Numbered from the stretch's first letter, positions 16,519 through 30,225 are shown. The stretch is DNA of 64,000 bases from Paenibacillus ferrarius (GCF_002027705.1 NZ_MBTG01000033.1:1-64000); one strand, 5' to 3'. A program made the numbers and translations. Notes: generated by a model from the letters alone, not told the origin.

Positions 16519-17934
16519 TCACGGTTTGCGAACGATAGTTTGAATGGTGTCTGCCAGACGCTCTAGATCGGCCTGCGAATGAATTTCCGTCACACAATAG
16601 AGAGCGCATTGTCCCCACGCCGGGAAAGAAGAGGACAAATCTTTGCCTCCGAATATACCCGCTTCAGACAGGCGTGCATTCACTTCTGCGACGGTTAGGC
16701 CTGTATCGTTGAAATCAACAACGAACTCCTTGAAGAAAGCTGTCTCTCCGAAGCGCAGGGAAATGCCCGGAATGGCCGAAAGTTTCATGGCTGCATATTG
16801 CGCCTTCTGCATGATCGTCTCGCCGACCTCCTGCATCCCCGTTGGCCCAAGCAAGGACAGATAGACACCTGCGGTTATCCCCCATAATGCGGTCTGGGTA
16901 CCTACAGACTCCTTCCCTTTCTCACGAAGCGCGAATGATGTCCGCTCATAGGCGACATCGCCGAAGCCATATTCGCCTTCAACCTCCGTTGGCACGATGC
17001 CGAACAAGCGTGATGGATATTCCATAACGTAAGCCTCTTCGTCACGTGTCGCGATAAATCCGGCTTGCCCGCCGCCGTAGTTCATATGCATTCCCAGCGG
17101 CTGCAAATCTCCACAGACGATGTCTGCGCCGTACTGGCTGGGAGGCTGCAGAACGCCAAGTGAGATCGGGTCCACGCCAACGATGCAGATGGCATCCACG
17201 GAATGCGCCAACTCGGAAATTTCATTGCCTTGGTCCTCGATGATGCCCAAGTAACCCGGATTCTCGAAATAAACGGCAGCTATGTCGCTCGACAGCTTGC
17301 TGCGCAAATCAGCCAAATCCATCTTGCCGGTTGTCTCGTCAATTTCAACAAAACGCAGTTCCATCACAGGCGTGCAGTAGTTGTTAATAATCATCACTTT
17401 GTCGGGATCGACAGACTTCGGAATCAGCGCAACACGGCGGCCTGTCAGACGGCCCGCCATCCGAATCGCGGTTGAAGCCGCTTGCGCCCAGTCGAAGGTC
17501 GGGACATTGACGACATCCATATCAACGAGTTCCGCCATCAGACTTTGATACTCGAACAGTGTTTGAAAGCGCCCGTGATCCTCATAGGGTTCACCGGCAT
17601 AAGCCGTCACGAACTCGGAACGCTGGTTAATTTCGTCACACACAGCCGGAATAAAGTGCTGCCAGCAGCCCGCTCCGAGGAAATTCAGATAAGCGGCACC
17701 ATGCTTGTTCTTGGCGAGCAGGCCATCAATATGACGGCGCAGCTCATATTCCGTCATGGCTGGCGGGAGGTTCATCTCCCGATCGAGCTTCAAGCTGTCT
17801 GGAATAGCATCATGCAGTTGATCCATCGAGGTCAATCCGATCTCCTTCAGCATCGCATCACGAACCTCAGGCACGGTATTCGGTATATAAGGATGAGCAT
17901 AAGTTCTGTTATTAGGCAAAGGTAACGCCTCCAT
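16519..17934 (-). CDS. gcvPA: Divergent glycine decarboxylase (GcvPA-like) subunit
   Basis: This 471-residue protein matches the N-terminal subunit of glycine dehydrogenase. It keeps HPYIPNT at the N-terminus, the NFLGAGCWQHFIPAV block and FEYQSLMAELVDMDV. It lacks the PLP lysine, as this subunit should. The usual substrate-side motifs are altered: YQPEISQG is replaced by YAGEPYEDHGRFQ, and YDGAT by FDWAQAA. It lies 75 bp behind the SDR gene and 30 bp ahead of gcvPB, so it is read as part of the sugar locus. With gcvPB it should form an alpha2-beta2 PLP enzyme whose substrate is uncertain. Confidence 0.72.
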   Translation of the reverse strand: MEALPLPNNRTYAHPYIPNTVPEVRDAMLKEIGLTSMDQLHDAIPDSLKLDREMNLPPAMTEYELRRHIDGLLAKNKHGAAYLNFLGAGCWQHFIPAVCDEINQRSEFVTAYAGEPYEDHGRFQTLFEYQSLMAELVDMDVVNVPTFDWAQAASTAIRMAGRLTGRRVALIPKSVDPDKVMIINNYCTPVMELRFVEIDETTGKMDLADLRSKLSSDIAAVYFENPGYLGIIEDQGNEISELAHSVDAICIVGVDPISLGVLQPPSQYGADIVCGDLQPLGMHMNYGGGQAGFIATRDEEAYVMEYPSRLFGIVPTEVEGEYGFGDVAYERTSFALREKGKESVGTQTALWGITAGVYLSLLGPTGMQEVGETIMQKAQYAAMKLSAIPGISLRFGETAFFKEFVVDFNDTGLTVAEVNARLSEAGIFGGKDLSSSFPAWGQCALYCVTEIHSQADLERLADTIQTIVRKP

Positions 17935-18009
17935 TCATCGTTGTGTACGCTTAGATTCTTGGCTTGCTTGGCTAGCTGCCGCTGAGCAGCGGCTGGACTT
18001 GAATCGCCC

Positions 18010-21988
<3,979 letters not shown>

Positions 21989-21999
21989 CTATTTTCAAA

Positions 22000-22812
22000 C
22001 TACCCTTTAATTCCCGTACTTGCGATCCCACCGACAATATAACGCTGCGCGAAAAAGAACACGGCCAGCGGCGGGATGGAAATCAGGCAGGTAATCGCCA
22101 TAATGGACTGCATATCGACGCCAAACATCCCCTTGAACTGCGACAATCCCAGCGTCAATGTGTATTTCGATTGATCATTGAGGAAAATGAGCGGTCCCAG
22201 ATAGTCGTTCCAGCAGCTCATCATTTGAAACACGCCGACTAGGATGAGCGAAGGTCCCATAAGAGGAACGATGATTCGCACCAGAATGGCCAATTTATTA
22301 GCCCCATCAATCGTTGCCGCCTCATCTAACTCACGGGGAAGCGTCAAAATGAACTGTCTGAGCAAGAAAATGAAATAAGCCGAACCGAACCACGACGGAA
22401 CAATAAGCGGTTTGAGCGTATTAATCCAGCCCAAGTAATTAAACTCCATATACTGCGGAATCATCGTGACTTCCCAAGGGATCATCATGGTAGCAAGCAC
22501 CACCAGAAACAATAGATCGCGCCCTTTGAATTGAAATCTCGCAAACCCGTAGGCAACGAGTGTACAGGAGATCAGTTGGCCAAGCGTTGACATCAACGTT
22601 ACGATGACGGTATTTTTCAGGAATAAATTAAAAGGCTGAATCGTCCATGCATCGGCAAAATTACTGAATTTCCAAACGGATGGAATCCATTTGGGAGGGA
22701 AAAGGTAGAGCTCGGTCTGCGATTTCAGCGCTGTTGTCACCGCCCAGAACAGCGGAGCTATGAACAGCAGCGAACAGACAATCAGAAGCGAATAGACGAT
22801 GATCCGTTTCAT
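22000..22812 (-). CDS. Sugar ABC transporter permease, MalG-type (CUT1)
   Basis: This 270-residue permease has six predicted helices and the EAA loop RELDEAATIDGANKLAIL that couples to the ATPase. It overlaps the preceding permease gene by 4 bp. The transporter has no ATPase in the window, which is usual for CUT1 systems that share MsmX-like ATPases. Confidence 0.94.
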   Translation of the reverse strand: MKRIIVYSLLIVCSLLFIAPLFWAVTTALKSQTELYLFPPKWIPSVWKFSNFADAWTIQPFNLFLKNTVIVTLMSTLGQLISCTLVAYGFARFQFKGRDLLFLVVLATMMIPWEVTMIPQYMEFNYLGWINTLKPLIVPSWFGSAYFIFLLRQFILTLPRELDEAATIDGANKLAILVRIIVPLMGPSLILVGVFQMMSCWNDYLGPLIFLNDQSKYTLTLGLSQFKGMFGVDMQSIMAITCLISIPPLAVFFFAQRYIVGGIASTGIKG

Positions 22813-23804
22813 GCCGACTTCCTCCTCCCGCCAGACTTCACTTTCTTTTGCGGCTTATTTTTCATTTCACCTTCATAGAACACCCAAGCCTCCGACGACT
22901 TGAAAACAAGGAACGTCAAACTGAGCACAATAAGGAACATGAACCATGCGTTTGCTGCGGAATATCCCATTTTAAAAAACTTAAAGGCATTCTCGTACAT
23001 ATACATCGCATAGAAATACGTTGATTTCAGCGGCCCGCCTCCTGTGAGCAGAAGGGCAAGAGTCAACTGCTGGAACGCTGCGATGATGGACGTAATGAGA
23101 TTGAAGATAATGGTCGGGCTGAGCATAGGAATCGTAACGCTGAAGAATTGTCTGAGCTTCCCAGCACCATCCATGGACGCGGATTCGTAAAGATCCTTCG
23201 GTATCCCCTTCAGCCCGGCCAGAAAGACGAGCATCATCGAGCCTTGTCCCCATAGGCTGGCAACGACCATTGCTACCAGCGACCAGTGCGTATTATTTAA
23301 CCAGTCCGGACCTTGCACACCGATAATCGACAGAAAATAATTCAGAATGCCGTAATCGCCGCTGTATACCCAAGACCAGATCATAGCCAGCGCAACGCCT
23401 GAGATGACAGAGGGCAGGTAGAATGCCGTTCGGAAGATCGCGCTGCCGCGCATCTTCTGATTCAGAAGAATCGCAAGTCCAAGCGCCACCGCGATATTGA
23501 GCGGGACAAACAACGCTGCGAACTTGATCGTCACGCCGAACGATTTCCAGAACAACGGATCATCGGTAAACATAGCCACATAATTGCCTAAACCAATAAA
23601 GTGCACTTCTCCTACAATCGGCCAATCAAAAAATGAAATAATGAGCGAGAACAACAACGGCCCTAACGTGAACACTAGGAATCCGAAGATCCATGGGAAA
23701 ATGAAGAGGTAGGGAATGACCCCACCCCAACTTCTTTTCCTTCTAGTCATGAGGCTGGCCATTGTTTGTTCTGTGTTTGCTTGCTGCGGGTAGGTCTGAG
23801 CCAT
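22809..23804 (-). CDS. Sugar ABC transporter permease, MalF-type (CUT1)
   Basis: This 331-residue permease has a charged N-terminal tail, six predicted helices and the EAA loop KDLYESASMDGAGKL. It pairs with the downstream MalG-type permease to form the membrane channel for the sugar bound by the lipoprotein encoded just upstream. Confidence 0.94.
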   Translation of the reverse strand: MAQTYPQQANTEQTMASLMTRRKRSWGGVIPYLFIFPWIFGFLVFTLGPLLFSLIISFFDWPIVGEVHFIGLGNYVAMFTDDPLFWKSFGVTIKFAALFVPLNIAVALGLAILLNQKMRGSAIFRTAFYLPSVISGVALAMIWSWVYSGDYGILNYFLSIIGVQGPDWLNNTHWSLVAMVVASLWGQGSMMLVFLAGLKGIPKDLYESASMDGAGKLRQFFSVTIPMLSPTIIFNLITSIIAAFQQLTLALLLTGGGPLKSTYFYAMYMYENAFKFFKMGYSAANAWFMFLIVLSLTFLVFKSSEAWVFYEGEMKNKPQKKVKSGGRRKSA

Positions 23805-23836
23805 CTCCTAACCTTCTTTCTGTAGAGGCTATCCTA

Positions 23837-25117
23837 TTATTTCAAATACCGCTCGCTGTCTTTGACAGCTTGATCCAGCGCATCTTGGGCATTGCTGCCA
23901 TGCACGACAGCCTCCACGGCGGCAGATAGCTGACGATTCATCTCATTCCACTTGGCATTCAGCAAGAAGGCCGGGGAATTGTCGGAACGCTGCAGCATCG
24001 TGTAAAAAGGCTTGAACAACGGATCCTGATCCTTCTTCAGCTCATTCACCACGCTTACTCTGACCGGCAGATCCGCTACGCGCATCTTGATCGCTTCGCT
24101 CCCAACGTAATATTTGATAAATTCCCAAGCCAGATCCTTCTGTTTGGAATCCTTCGCAATGGATAGAGCCGATTCAGCGACAACACCTTTAACTGGTTTG
24201 CCTGCAAACGCTGGCATCTCCACAGTGCCTACATCAATTCCTGCTTCCTTGAATGATTCCAATGGCCAGATGCCGCTTTCCCACATGGCGATTTTGCCGC
24301 CTTTGAAAATATCCTCACCGCTTTGCTGCCCCTTGCCGCCGGCTAACACAGCTGAACCGTTCTTGATCATATCTCCGAACATTTGGATAGCTCCAGCTGT
24401 GGCTTTGCTGTTCATGAAGCCGTTAATGGTTTTGCCGTCATCCGAAATATAAGAGCCTCCGTTGCTCCATACAAAACCTTGCAAATCGTACGTATCATTT
24501 TCGGCTCGAACACCGAAACCGTACTGCTTCTTGGCTTTATCCGTCAGTTTCTTGGAGATTTCCTGGAATTCATCCCATGTCCAGCCATCCTTCGGATAAG
24601 GAATCTTGGCATCATCAAACATTTTCTTGTTGTAATACACCACACGAGTTGTGAAGCCGGCTGGAATCCCATAGAGCTTGCTGTCGATCGTTGCGTAATT
24701 GAACAATCCTTTATAGAAGTCATCCTTGTTGAGGTCCTTATCTCCGTCAGCATAGCTGTTCAGCGGTTCAAGGGACTGATGATACGTTGGAAAATCCCAC
24801 ATGTACATCACATCCGGAGGATTCGTTGCCCCAAAGCCTGCTGCCAGCTTCTGATCGAAACCGTCGGCGTAGGCTTCCACCTGAACATTCGTTCCAGGAT
24901 GGTTCGCTTCGAACTTCTTCGCGATGTCCTGCTCGATCTTAAGGGCATCTCCGGTATCCCAGGTAGCGAATCGAAGCGTTTTCACGTTAGCCGAACTGTT
25001 GCCGGCTGTCGGTTGTGCCGCTTTGCCACTCGTACCTTCTTTATTAGCGACACATGCCGTAAGCGTAGTCATCGCCATTGCAGTCGTAAGAACAATGAGT
25101 GAAAGTTTCTTGTTCAT
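23837..25117 (-). CDS. Sugar ABC transporter substrate-binding lipoprotein (CUT1)
   Basis: I start this 426-residue binding protein at the ATG at 25117, where GGGGAG lies upstream and a signal peptide follows (MNKKLSLIVLTTAMAM). The lipobox TLTAC gives the lipidated Cys. A longer in-frame reading to 25195 would run through the promoter and an inverted repeat. The body is a type I solute-binding fold with aromatic-rich phrases (DVMYMWDFPTY, PKDGWTWDEFQEI) that stack on sugars. It is the first gene of the transporter operon, with its own regulated promoter. The sugar is not known; neighbouring GH2 and GH63-like enzymes suggest an oligosaccharide. Confidence 0.92.
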   Translation of the reverse strand: MNKKLSLIVLTTAMAMTTLTACVANKEGTSGKAAQPTAGNSSANVKTLRFATWDTGDALKIEQDIAKKFEANHPGTNVQVEAYADGFDQKLAAGFGATNPPDVMYMWDFPTYHQSLEPLNSYADGDKDLNKDDFYKGLFNYATIDSKLYGIPAGFTTRVVYYNKKMFDDAKIPYPKDGWTWDEFQEISKKLTDKAKKQYGFGVRAENDTYDLQGFVWSNGGSYISDDGKTINGFMNSKATAGAIQMFGDMIKNGSAVLAGGKGQQSGEDIFKGGKIAMWESGIWPLESFKEAGIDVGTVEMPAFAGKPVKGVVAESALSIAKDSKQKDLAWEFIKYYVGSEAIKMRVADLPVRVSVVNELKKDQDPLFKPFYTMLQRSDNSPAFLLNAKWNEMNRQLSAAVEAVVHGSNAQDALDQAVKDSERYLK

Positions 25118-25143
25118 TCCGTCAGCTCCCCTATCTGTGAGTG

Positions 25144-25195
25144 AGTATATAATAATTGAACCGCTTTCATCATAACTAAAATGAAAGCGGTTCAA
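25144..25195 (-). promoter_or_regulatory. Binding-protein promoter with perfect 15-bp inverted repeat
   Basis: Reading on the minus strand, a -10 candidate TATACT (25144-25149) has no good -35. In its place lies a perfect inverted repeat, 25156-25170 and 25181-25195, with arms TTGAACCGCTTTCAT / ATGAAAGCGGTTCAA and a 10-bp spacer. The arms contain TGAAAGCG, the start of a CcpA cre site, though the full cre consensus is not met. It could be a repressor operator; with a weak T-run it is less likely a terminator. Confidence 0.6.
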
Positions 25196-25207
25196 AACCG
25201 ATATCTA

Positions 25208-25234
25208 TTCGAATGTTTGTGCTTTTTTGTTCGA
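25208..25234 (-). promoter_or_regulatory. TCGAA direct repeat, 22-nt spacing, upstream of binding-protein gene
   Basis: On the minus strand AAATCGAACA is followed by ATTCGAA with the TCGAA cores exactly 22 nt apart (TTCGA at 25208-25212 and 25230-25234 on the plus strand). The same arrangement is found at 30226-30252. It lies upstream of the weak promoter, the position expected for an AraC-type activator, most likely the regulator encoded next door. Confidence 0.65.
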
Positions 25235-25253
25235 TTTATCAGGGTGGGTGCCC

Positions 25254-26462
25254 TTATGTTCGAAGGTGACCGTCTTTTTGTTCGGCGCGGTAGTGGCTTG
25301 GCGTTTGACCTGTGCAGCGCTTGAACCATTTGCTGAAATATTTGCTGTCTCCAAGCCCTGTACGCTCAGCGATATCCTGCATCGTCAGCGTTGTATCTTT
25401 CAATAATCCATAGGCCAGCTTAAGCTTTCGTTTGTATTGGAAAGCGACGAAGCTGTCTCCCAGCGCTTTCTTGAACAAGATGGAGAAGTGGCTCCGACTC
25501 AGACCAACCTGTCCGGCCACATCGCTCACAGACCACTCCGCTGCTGGATGATCATGCAGCAGCTTCACGGCTTTCCAGATTGGCTCCGGCCAGTCCGCAG
25601 CCGTTACGCCATAGGTTTTCTCCAATTCTGCTGCTTTATGCAGGGCTGACAACGCTTCAAGACGTTCCTCCGTGCTTGTGAGCGGCCCTCTTTTGGCCCA
25701 CTGCAGCTTCGCATTCTCGCTTTTCTGCTCAACAAGCACGCTCTCCGCAGCATTCAGCCGCGACTGCGGCACAATTAAATAACAGCGCTCATTCCCGTAA
25801 GGAATCACAGCCCCTTCATAGAGCTGCCGATCTTCCTTGGCCGTTTCCTTCAATAGCTCAAGCCAAGATACCTCACACCCCGAAGTCTTAATCAAATAGA
25901 CATATACAGGCTCGCCATGAAATGACCATGCCTCCTGAGTACGTTTCTTCATCTCATCAACGAGTTTGTCATTATGGCCGTTCAACCACGCATAGAGCAG
26001 ATTGCCCAGCCGCTCATCTTCCTCTTCGCTGGCAGCTGCCTGAGTGACTGACGGCGCCATAGATGCTGCTTTTGCCAGCTCTTGTTGAAACTTCGCAAGC
26101 AGACCTTCCAGCTCGTCATCCTCAAAAGCAGTTTTGAGCAAATAGCCGGCTGCTCCCAACTTGATTCCTTGCTGGGCGTATTCGAAGTCGCGATGACAGC
26201 TAAGCAGGATGATTTTGGTGTCGGGAGCTGTTTCCTTAACGCGGCGCAGCAATTCAATCCCATCCATTTCGGGCATGACAATGTCCGTAATGACCACTTG
26301 AGGCTGATGTTCAAGATAAGCTTCCCATGCTTTGCGTCCGTTCGAGGCGTCCGCTACGACTTCCATGCCGTATTTATCCCAAGGCACCGTAGAACGAAGT
26401 CCTTTGCGGACGATGCTTTCGTCATCAGCGATAATCACCTTAATCGTCTTGCTTGCTTCCAT
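25254..26462 (-). CDS. YesN-type response regulator with AraC DNA-binding domain
   Basis: This 402-residue regulator has a receiver domain (acidic residues DD at 13-14, phospho-acceptor Asp60 in ITDIVMPEMDG). A middle linker follows (about 130-290), then a C-terminal AraC-type double helix-turn-helix (about 295-395, with SDVAGQVGLSRSHFSILFK and CTGQTPSHYR, each shown as part of the motif). It overlaps the end of the cognate kinase gene by 23 bp. It likely activates the transporter operon that starts at 25117 and the GH63-like gene at 30089. Confidence 0.93.
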   Translation of the reverse strand: MEASKTIKVIIADDESIVRKGLRSTVPWDKYGMEVVADASNGRKAWEAYLEHQPQVVITDIVMPEMDGIELLRRVKETAPDTKIILLSCHRDFEYAQQGIKLGAAGYLLKTAFEDDELEGLLAKFQQELAKAASMAPSVTQAAASEEEDERLGNLLYAWLNGHNDKLVDEMKKRTQEAWSFHGEPVYVYLIKTSGCEVSWLELLKETAKEDRQLYEGAVIPYGNERCYLIVPQSRLNAAESVLVEQKSENAKLQWAKRGPLTSTEERLEALSALHKAAELEKTYGVTAADWPEPIWKAVKLLHDHPAAEWSVSDVAGQVGLSRSHFSILFKKALGDSFVAFQYKRKLKLAYGLLKDTTLTMQDIAERTGLGDSKYFSKWFKRCTGQTPSHYRAEQKDGHLRT

Positions 26463-28242
26463 GTGGACTCTCCTCCTTCTCAGGCCATTTCATGATGATC
26501 GTTGTCCCTTCACCTTGGCTGGAATGCACAGTCAGCCCATACTGCTGACCAAAATGCAGCTTGAATTTCTGATCGGCATTTTGCACACCAAGCCCTCCCC
26601 TGCCCTTGCGGTTCGCAGCGGTTGGCAGAAGCAGACGCTCCAGCTTATCCGCAGGAATGCCTGCTCCATTATCAGAAAGGGTTAGAATCAGATGACTGCC
26701 TTCTTCCTTGACACTTAAGCGGATATTTCCCTTGCCGTCCTCGAAACCGTGGAAGAAAATATTCTCGAACAGCGGCTGCAAGGTCATGCGTGGAATGAGA
26801 TAGCGCTTGAGCGGCTCGTCACACTCGAGCTCATAGTCGAATACAGGGCCATAGCGAACCTCTTGGATTTTCAGAAAATGTTCGATCATCCAGAGCTCTC
26901 GGCTAAGCGGAATCAGCTCCTGCGAGATGTCCAAATTGCCTTCTAGTACCATCGTAAGATGATACAGCATTTGGCGGATATCCTCCGCTCCCTGCAGTCT
27001 GGCTTTCCACTGAATCGAGTTGAGTGTATTGAAAAGCAAATGCGGGTTGATCTGATAATGAAAAGCCTTCAGCTCGGCTTCCTTCTTGAGCCGCTCGCTT
27101 CGTTCAACCTCGCCAATCAACGACTGAATACCGCCTACCATATTGTTAAAGCTCGTATCCAAGCTCCCCAGCTCATCCTTGGCTTCCACCTGAGTTCTTG
27201 TATGCAGCTTGCCAAAGCCAACCTTCTGCATCGCATCCTTCAGTCGACGAATCCGCGAGGTGAATCGAGACGAAAATACATAAGCGATCCCAAATGCCAG
27301 CAAGCATGAAGCAACGGCAACCATCATCGTATTCGATCTTATAATGCCCGAAGAACGATAGAACGACTTAGCTGGCAACCTCGCCTCTATCGTCCATTCA
27401 TTAGCGGCAAGCGTTTTGTTCCAGACTATATCACTGGATTGTGAAGTGAAGACCGCTGCTGTCTCATAAATAATTAGTCCTTGAGGATCAGCTATTCGCA
27501 GATGGGCCTTCGTATCATTCTCGAACAGCTTGAACATATGCAGCAGATCTTCCGCATTCTCCTCGATAAGAATCTTGCTGCCTCGCAGCGCACCGTAGGG
27601 ATTGTTGATCGGTACAGCCAAGCCCAGCACCGTGATCCCGGATTCTTCGGTTTCCTTCATCCCATGATTCTGAGGGTAAAATCCCAGCCAATACTTCCCC
27701 ACATAAGCATCCGACATCGCTTGCCAAGCCGGAATGCGATTGAGCTTCGCTACATCGAGATTATTTTCACCGTAATAGTAGCCGGAATTTGTAATGATAT
27801 AAATGCCAGCTGTCCGATCAGTTTTAAGCGCTTTCAGCAGAACTTCAAAATCATCCTTATCCATAATCTCTTTATACGTTGTCGGAACTTGATTACCCAG
27901 ATCAACTCTTGCAGGATCAAGCAGATAGGAATAAACGGTTTCCGTCGTTTGATTCATTCGATTCAAATAAGAACTCATCTGCTGCTCCAGCTGCGCCACC
28001 GCATTCTCGCCATATTTGCCAAATTGAGAGTTAATCACCTTCGCAGACTGATAATAGGACAAGCCACCAAGGGACAGCAGCGGAATAAGCGTCACAATGA
28101 GAAAACAAAAGAGCAGCTTCGTGCGAATACTCCGATAAGAGCTGGACAATAGGCGGATGTTGAGCTTCTTGAGCAAATAATCTTTGATGACCGCACCCTC
28201 TCTCCAGATTTCTCTGTACTTCCTACTCTTGAAGTGTAGCAT
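26440..28242 (-). CDS. YesM-type sensor histidine kinase
   Basis: This is a membrane kinase of the LytS/YesM class. The open frame extends to 28347, but I choose the ATG at 28242 (600 residues), which has GGAAAG upstream and a family-typical length. TM1 is at about 42-62, then a Cache-like extracellular domain, TM2 at about 306-325, HAMP, and a His_kinase domain with YQINPHLLFNTLNS (His401). The ATPase domain (NGAGIP, GRGGLGVQN) is complete. It should sense an extracellular sugar or the state of the binding protein and phosphorylate the overlapping regulator. Confidence 0.9.
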   Translation of the reverse strand: MLHFKSRKYREIWREGAVIKDYLLKKLNIRLLSSSYRSIRTKLLFCFLIVTLIPLLSLGGLSYYQSAKVINSQFGKYGENAVAQLEQQMSSYLNRMNQTTETVYSYLLDPARVDLGNQVPTTYKEIMDKDDFEVLLKALKTDRTAGIYIITNSGYYYGENNLDVAKLNRIPAWQAMSDAYVGKYWLGFYPQNHGMKETEESGITVLGLAVPINNPYGALRGSKILIEENAEDLLHMFKLFENDTKAHLRIADPQGLIIYETAAVFTSQSSDIVWNKTLAANEWTIEARLPAKSFYRSSGIIRSNTMMVAVASCLLAFGIAYVFSSRFTSRIRRLKDAMQKVGFGKLHTRTQVEAKDELGSLDTSFNNMVGGIQSLIGEVERSERLKKEAELKAFHYQINPHLLFNTLNSIQWKARLQGAEDIRQMLYHLTMVLEGNLDISQELIPLSRELWMIEHFLKIQEVRYGPVFDYELECDEPLKRYLIPRMTLQPLFENIFFHGFEDGKGNIRLSVKEEGSHLILTLSDNGAGIPADKLERLLLPTAANRKGRGGLGVQNADQKFKLHFGQQYGLTVHSSQGEGTTIIMKWPEKEESPHGSKQDD

Positions 28243-28382
28243 GGAACACTTTCCGCGAACAATGGAACCTGCCTTCCAGCAAGGGCGATAGACAGCTGTC
28301 CAGCCATGGTTCCCTCTGCCGAGTGAAACGGGAAAAGCACCTCCCATCTGCGAATTTCATGCAGAGAGAAGTGCGGTTATAT

Positions 28383-30089
28383 TTAGGTGGTCGTGTACTC
28401 GTGACCTAAAATCAAAAACACACTCGATGTCCATGTAAAGGCGCGATCACGCAAGCCTTGTCCCGTCATCGCATCGAAATTCTCGGCCATGCCGCTGCGA
28501 TCGAGCATGCTGCAGAACCGGCGCGCAACCTCTTGGGCCAGCTCGCGATCCCCCGCTGCGGCTGCTCCTTCGACGAGCAGCATCGTGGATGGCGCCCAGA
28601 TCGGACCTCGCCAATAGCCATCCGGATTATAGAAGGGACTACTCACGCTTTCCGTCGCCCAGCCATTGCCCGTTAAGAAGCGGCCTTCCTCCCTTAGCCC
28701 CTCCAGCAACGCTGTGCGGATCTTCTCAGGCAGGCGCTTGCCCAGCAGAATAGGAACGAATAGAAGGAGGCTATCCCCTTCGGACAGCTCGTGCGTGCCG
28801 GAGCGGCAAGCCACGAAGCGGCCATCCTTCCAGAAATGCCGGATCATTTTATCCAGTGTACCCTCCGCAAGCTTCCGCCATTCGGCCGCCTCTCCCGTAT
28901 GGCCGAGCAGTCCCGCAATCTCAGCAAGCAGTTCAGCCTGAAGAATGAGAAAGGCTGCTAAGTCCGGACTTTCGACCGGGATGCCATTATTGAAGGCAGT
29001 GCTGTTATCCCAGCCAGAGTCGTTACCGTGATTGTATTGCGGAATGCCATCTCCATCTCCGTCGCGATATCGGAACCACCATTTCGTCCATTTGGCGAGC
29101 GGTTCATACACTTCCCGAAGCTGCGCTTCCTTGATATAGTCGGTTCTAGCCATCATCCAAGCTAGCGTCCATCCGTGGATCGGCGGCTTGTTGCAGTTCC
29201 AAAGCTCATACTTATCATTGATGAAATCCGGAATCAAACCGCTCTCATCCTGCCGATCGAAGAAAATCATGAATTGATCCCAAGCCAGCTTCGGATCATG
29301 CCGAACCAGCGCCATCGCATTGAAGCAGTGATCCCAGCTCCAAATATTCGTCATCCAGTTCTTCGACATATACATGGCTGGACGAGTCAAGCACCCCTCT
29401 GCCGGTACAAGGCAGGACCAAGTGATATAAGCCGCCAGTTCCCTGCTTTCCTGCCAGCATTCCGGCAGAGACAAGCTGCTGCCCAGCCACAGACTAAACT
29501 CTTCCTTCACCTGCTTGACAGCCTCATCGAAAGAGTCCCACTCAGCGCGCGGCTCCCATACAGTGCGGAATTCCTCAACAGCAAATTCGGATATGCCTGA
29601 CTTGCGGTCTGGCATGAAGTCAGCGATGACGTAGGAACTTTTGATTTTGTCCCATGGAACCTCCATCTTCAAGTCGCCAGCCAGCGTTGTCAGCATGAAC
29701 CTGCATCCATGGGTGAAGCTGTTCACTTCCCAGCTGTTGGAGGCTGCTTGATAGGCATAGTCGTAGGCAGCCGTGCGAAAAGTTAGGCGGATTCCGCAGC
29801 CTTGGGTGCGAATCCGAAAGGTTCGATGATCGGAGATGCAGATCTCAGCCGTTAAACCTTTCGTCGATCGCAGCTTGATCAGCTCAGGGCTAGCTTCAGT
29901 CTGGAATGGCACGATTTGGCCGCTTTCATCCAGCATATCCATATGAAAAGCCTCGCCGAATTTATCATCGCCACCGCGCACTGTGCGCAGATATAGGCCT
30001 TGTTGTCGATCTTGGGCTTCAGGCAGAAGCGAAATCGCTAGAAACGATTCTCTTCGGCTGAAAGGTACAACGTTCAAGTCAAAGTTCAT
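28383..30089 (-). CDS. GH63-like glycoside hydrolase (MGH1 type)
   Basis: This 568-residue protein is a cytoplasmic alpha/alpha-barrel glycosidase of the GH63/MGH1 class. An N-terminal beta domain (1-190) is followed by the catalytic barrel with NIWSWDHCFNA, NDSGWDNSTAFNNG and GYWRGPIWAPST, motifs shared with mannosyl- and glucosylglycerate hydrolases and GH63 glucosidases. There is no signal peptide. It is the first gene of the locus. Its promoter region holds the TCGAA direct repeat and a cre-like site. Exact substrate unknown. Confidence 0.85.
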   Translation of the reverse strand: MNFDLNVVPFSRRESFLAISLLPEAQDRQQGLYLRTVRGGDDKFGEAFHMDMLDESGQIVPFQTEASPELIKLRSTKGLTAEICISDHRTFRIRTQGCGIRLTFRTAAYDYAYQAASNSWEVNSFTHGCRFMLTTLAGDLKMEVPWDKIKSSYVIADFMPDRKSGISEFAVEEFRTVWEPRAEWDSFDEAVKQVKEEFSLWLGSSLSLPECWQESRELAAYITWSCLVPAEGCLTRPAMYMSKNWMTNIWSWDHCFNAMALVRHDPKLAWDQFMIFFDRQDESGLIPDFINDKYELWNCNKPPIHGWTLAWMMARTDYIKEAQLREVYEPLAKWTKWWFRYRDGDGDGIPQYNHGNDSGWDNSTAFNNGIPVESPDLAAFLILQAELLAEIAGLLGHTGEAAEWRKLAEGTLDKMIRHFWKDGRFVACRSGTHELSEGDSLLLFVPILLGKRLPEKIRTALLEGLREEGRFLTGNGWATESVSSPFYNPDGYWRGPIWAPSTMLLVEGAAAAGDRELAQEVARRFCSMLDRSGMAENFDAMTGQGLRDRAFTWTSSVFLILGHEYTTT

Positions 30090-30111
30090 AATTAGTCTCC
30101 TTTGCGAAAAC

Positions 30112-30125
30112 AGTATGCGCTTTCA
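30112..30125 (-). promoter_or_regulatory. Possible CcpA cre site before GH63-like gene
   Basis: AGTATGCGCTTTCA matches the cre consensus TGWAANCGNTNWCA at 12 of 14 positions. It lies 23-36 bp upstream of the start codon, so repression would act as a roadblock. Catabolite control is plausible for this operon but the match is imperfect. Confidence 0.45.
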
Positions 30126-30225
30126 TTGTATCGAAAGGAGTGGCGCGGAAGAACCGACAGTTGTTTGTGATGGGCAGGCAATTTGTTGTGCGCTGAGGGC
30201 TCTCCGAGGTTTCGGGGTCATTTTG

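Noticed and set aside
17935-18009. Glycine riboswitch before gcvPA
   Set aside because: The gap to the SDR gene is only 75 bp and contains no tandem aptamer signature or terminator.
25156-25195. Reading the 15-bp inverted repeat as a terminator of the regulator gene
   Set aside because: The stem is perfect but the following sequence (TTATTATAT) is a poor T-run, and it overlaps the expected -35 region of the next gene, so an operator is more likely; not fully excluded.
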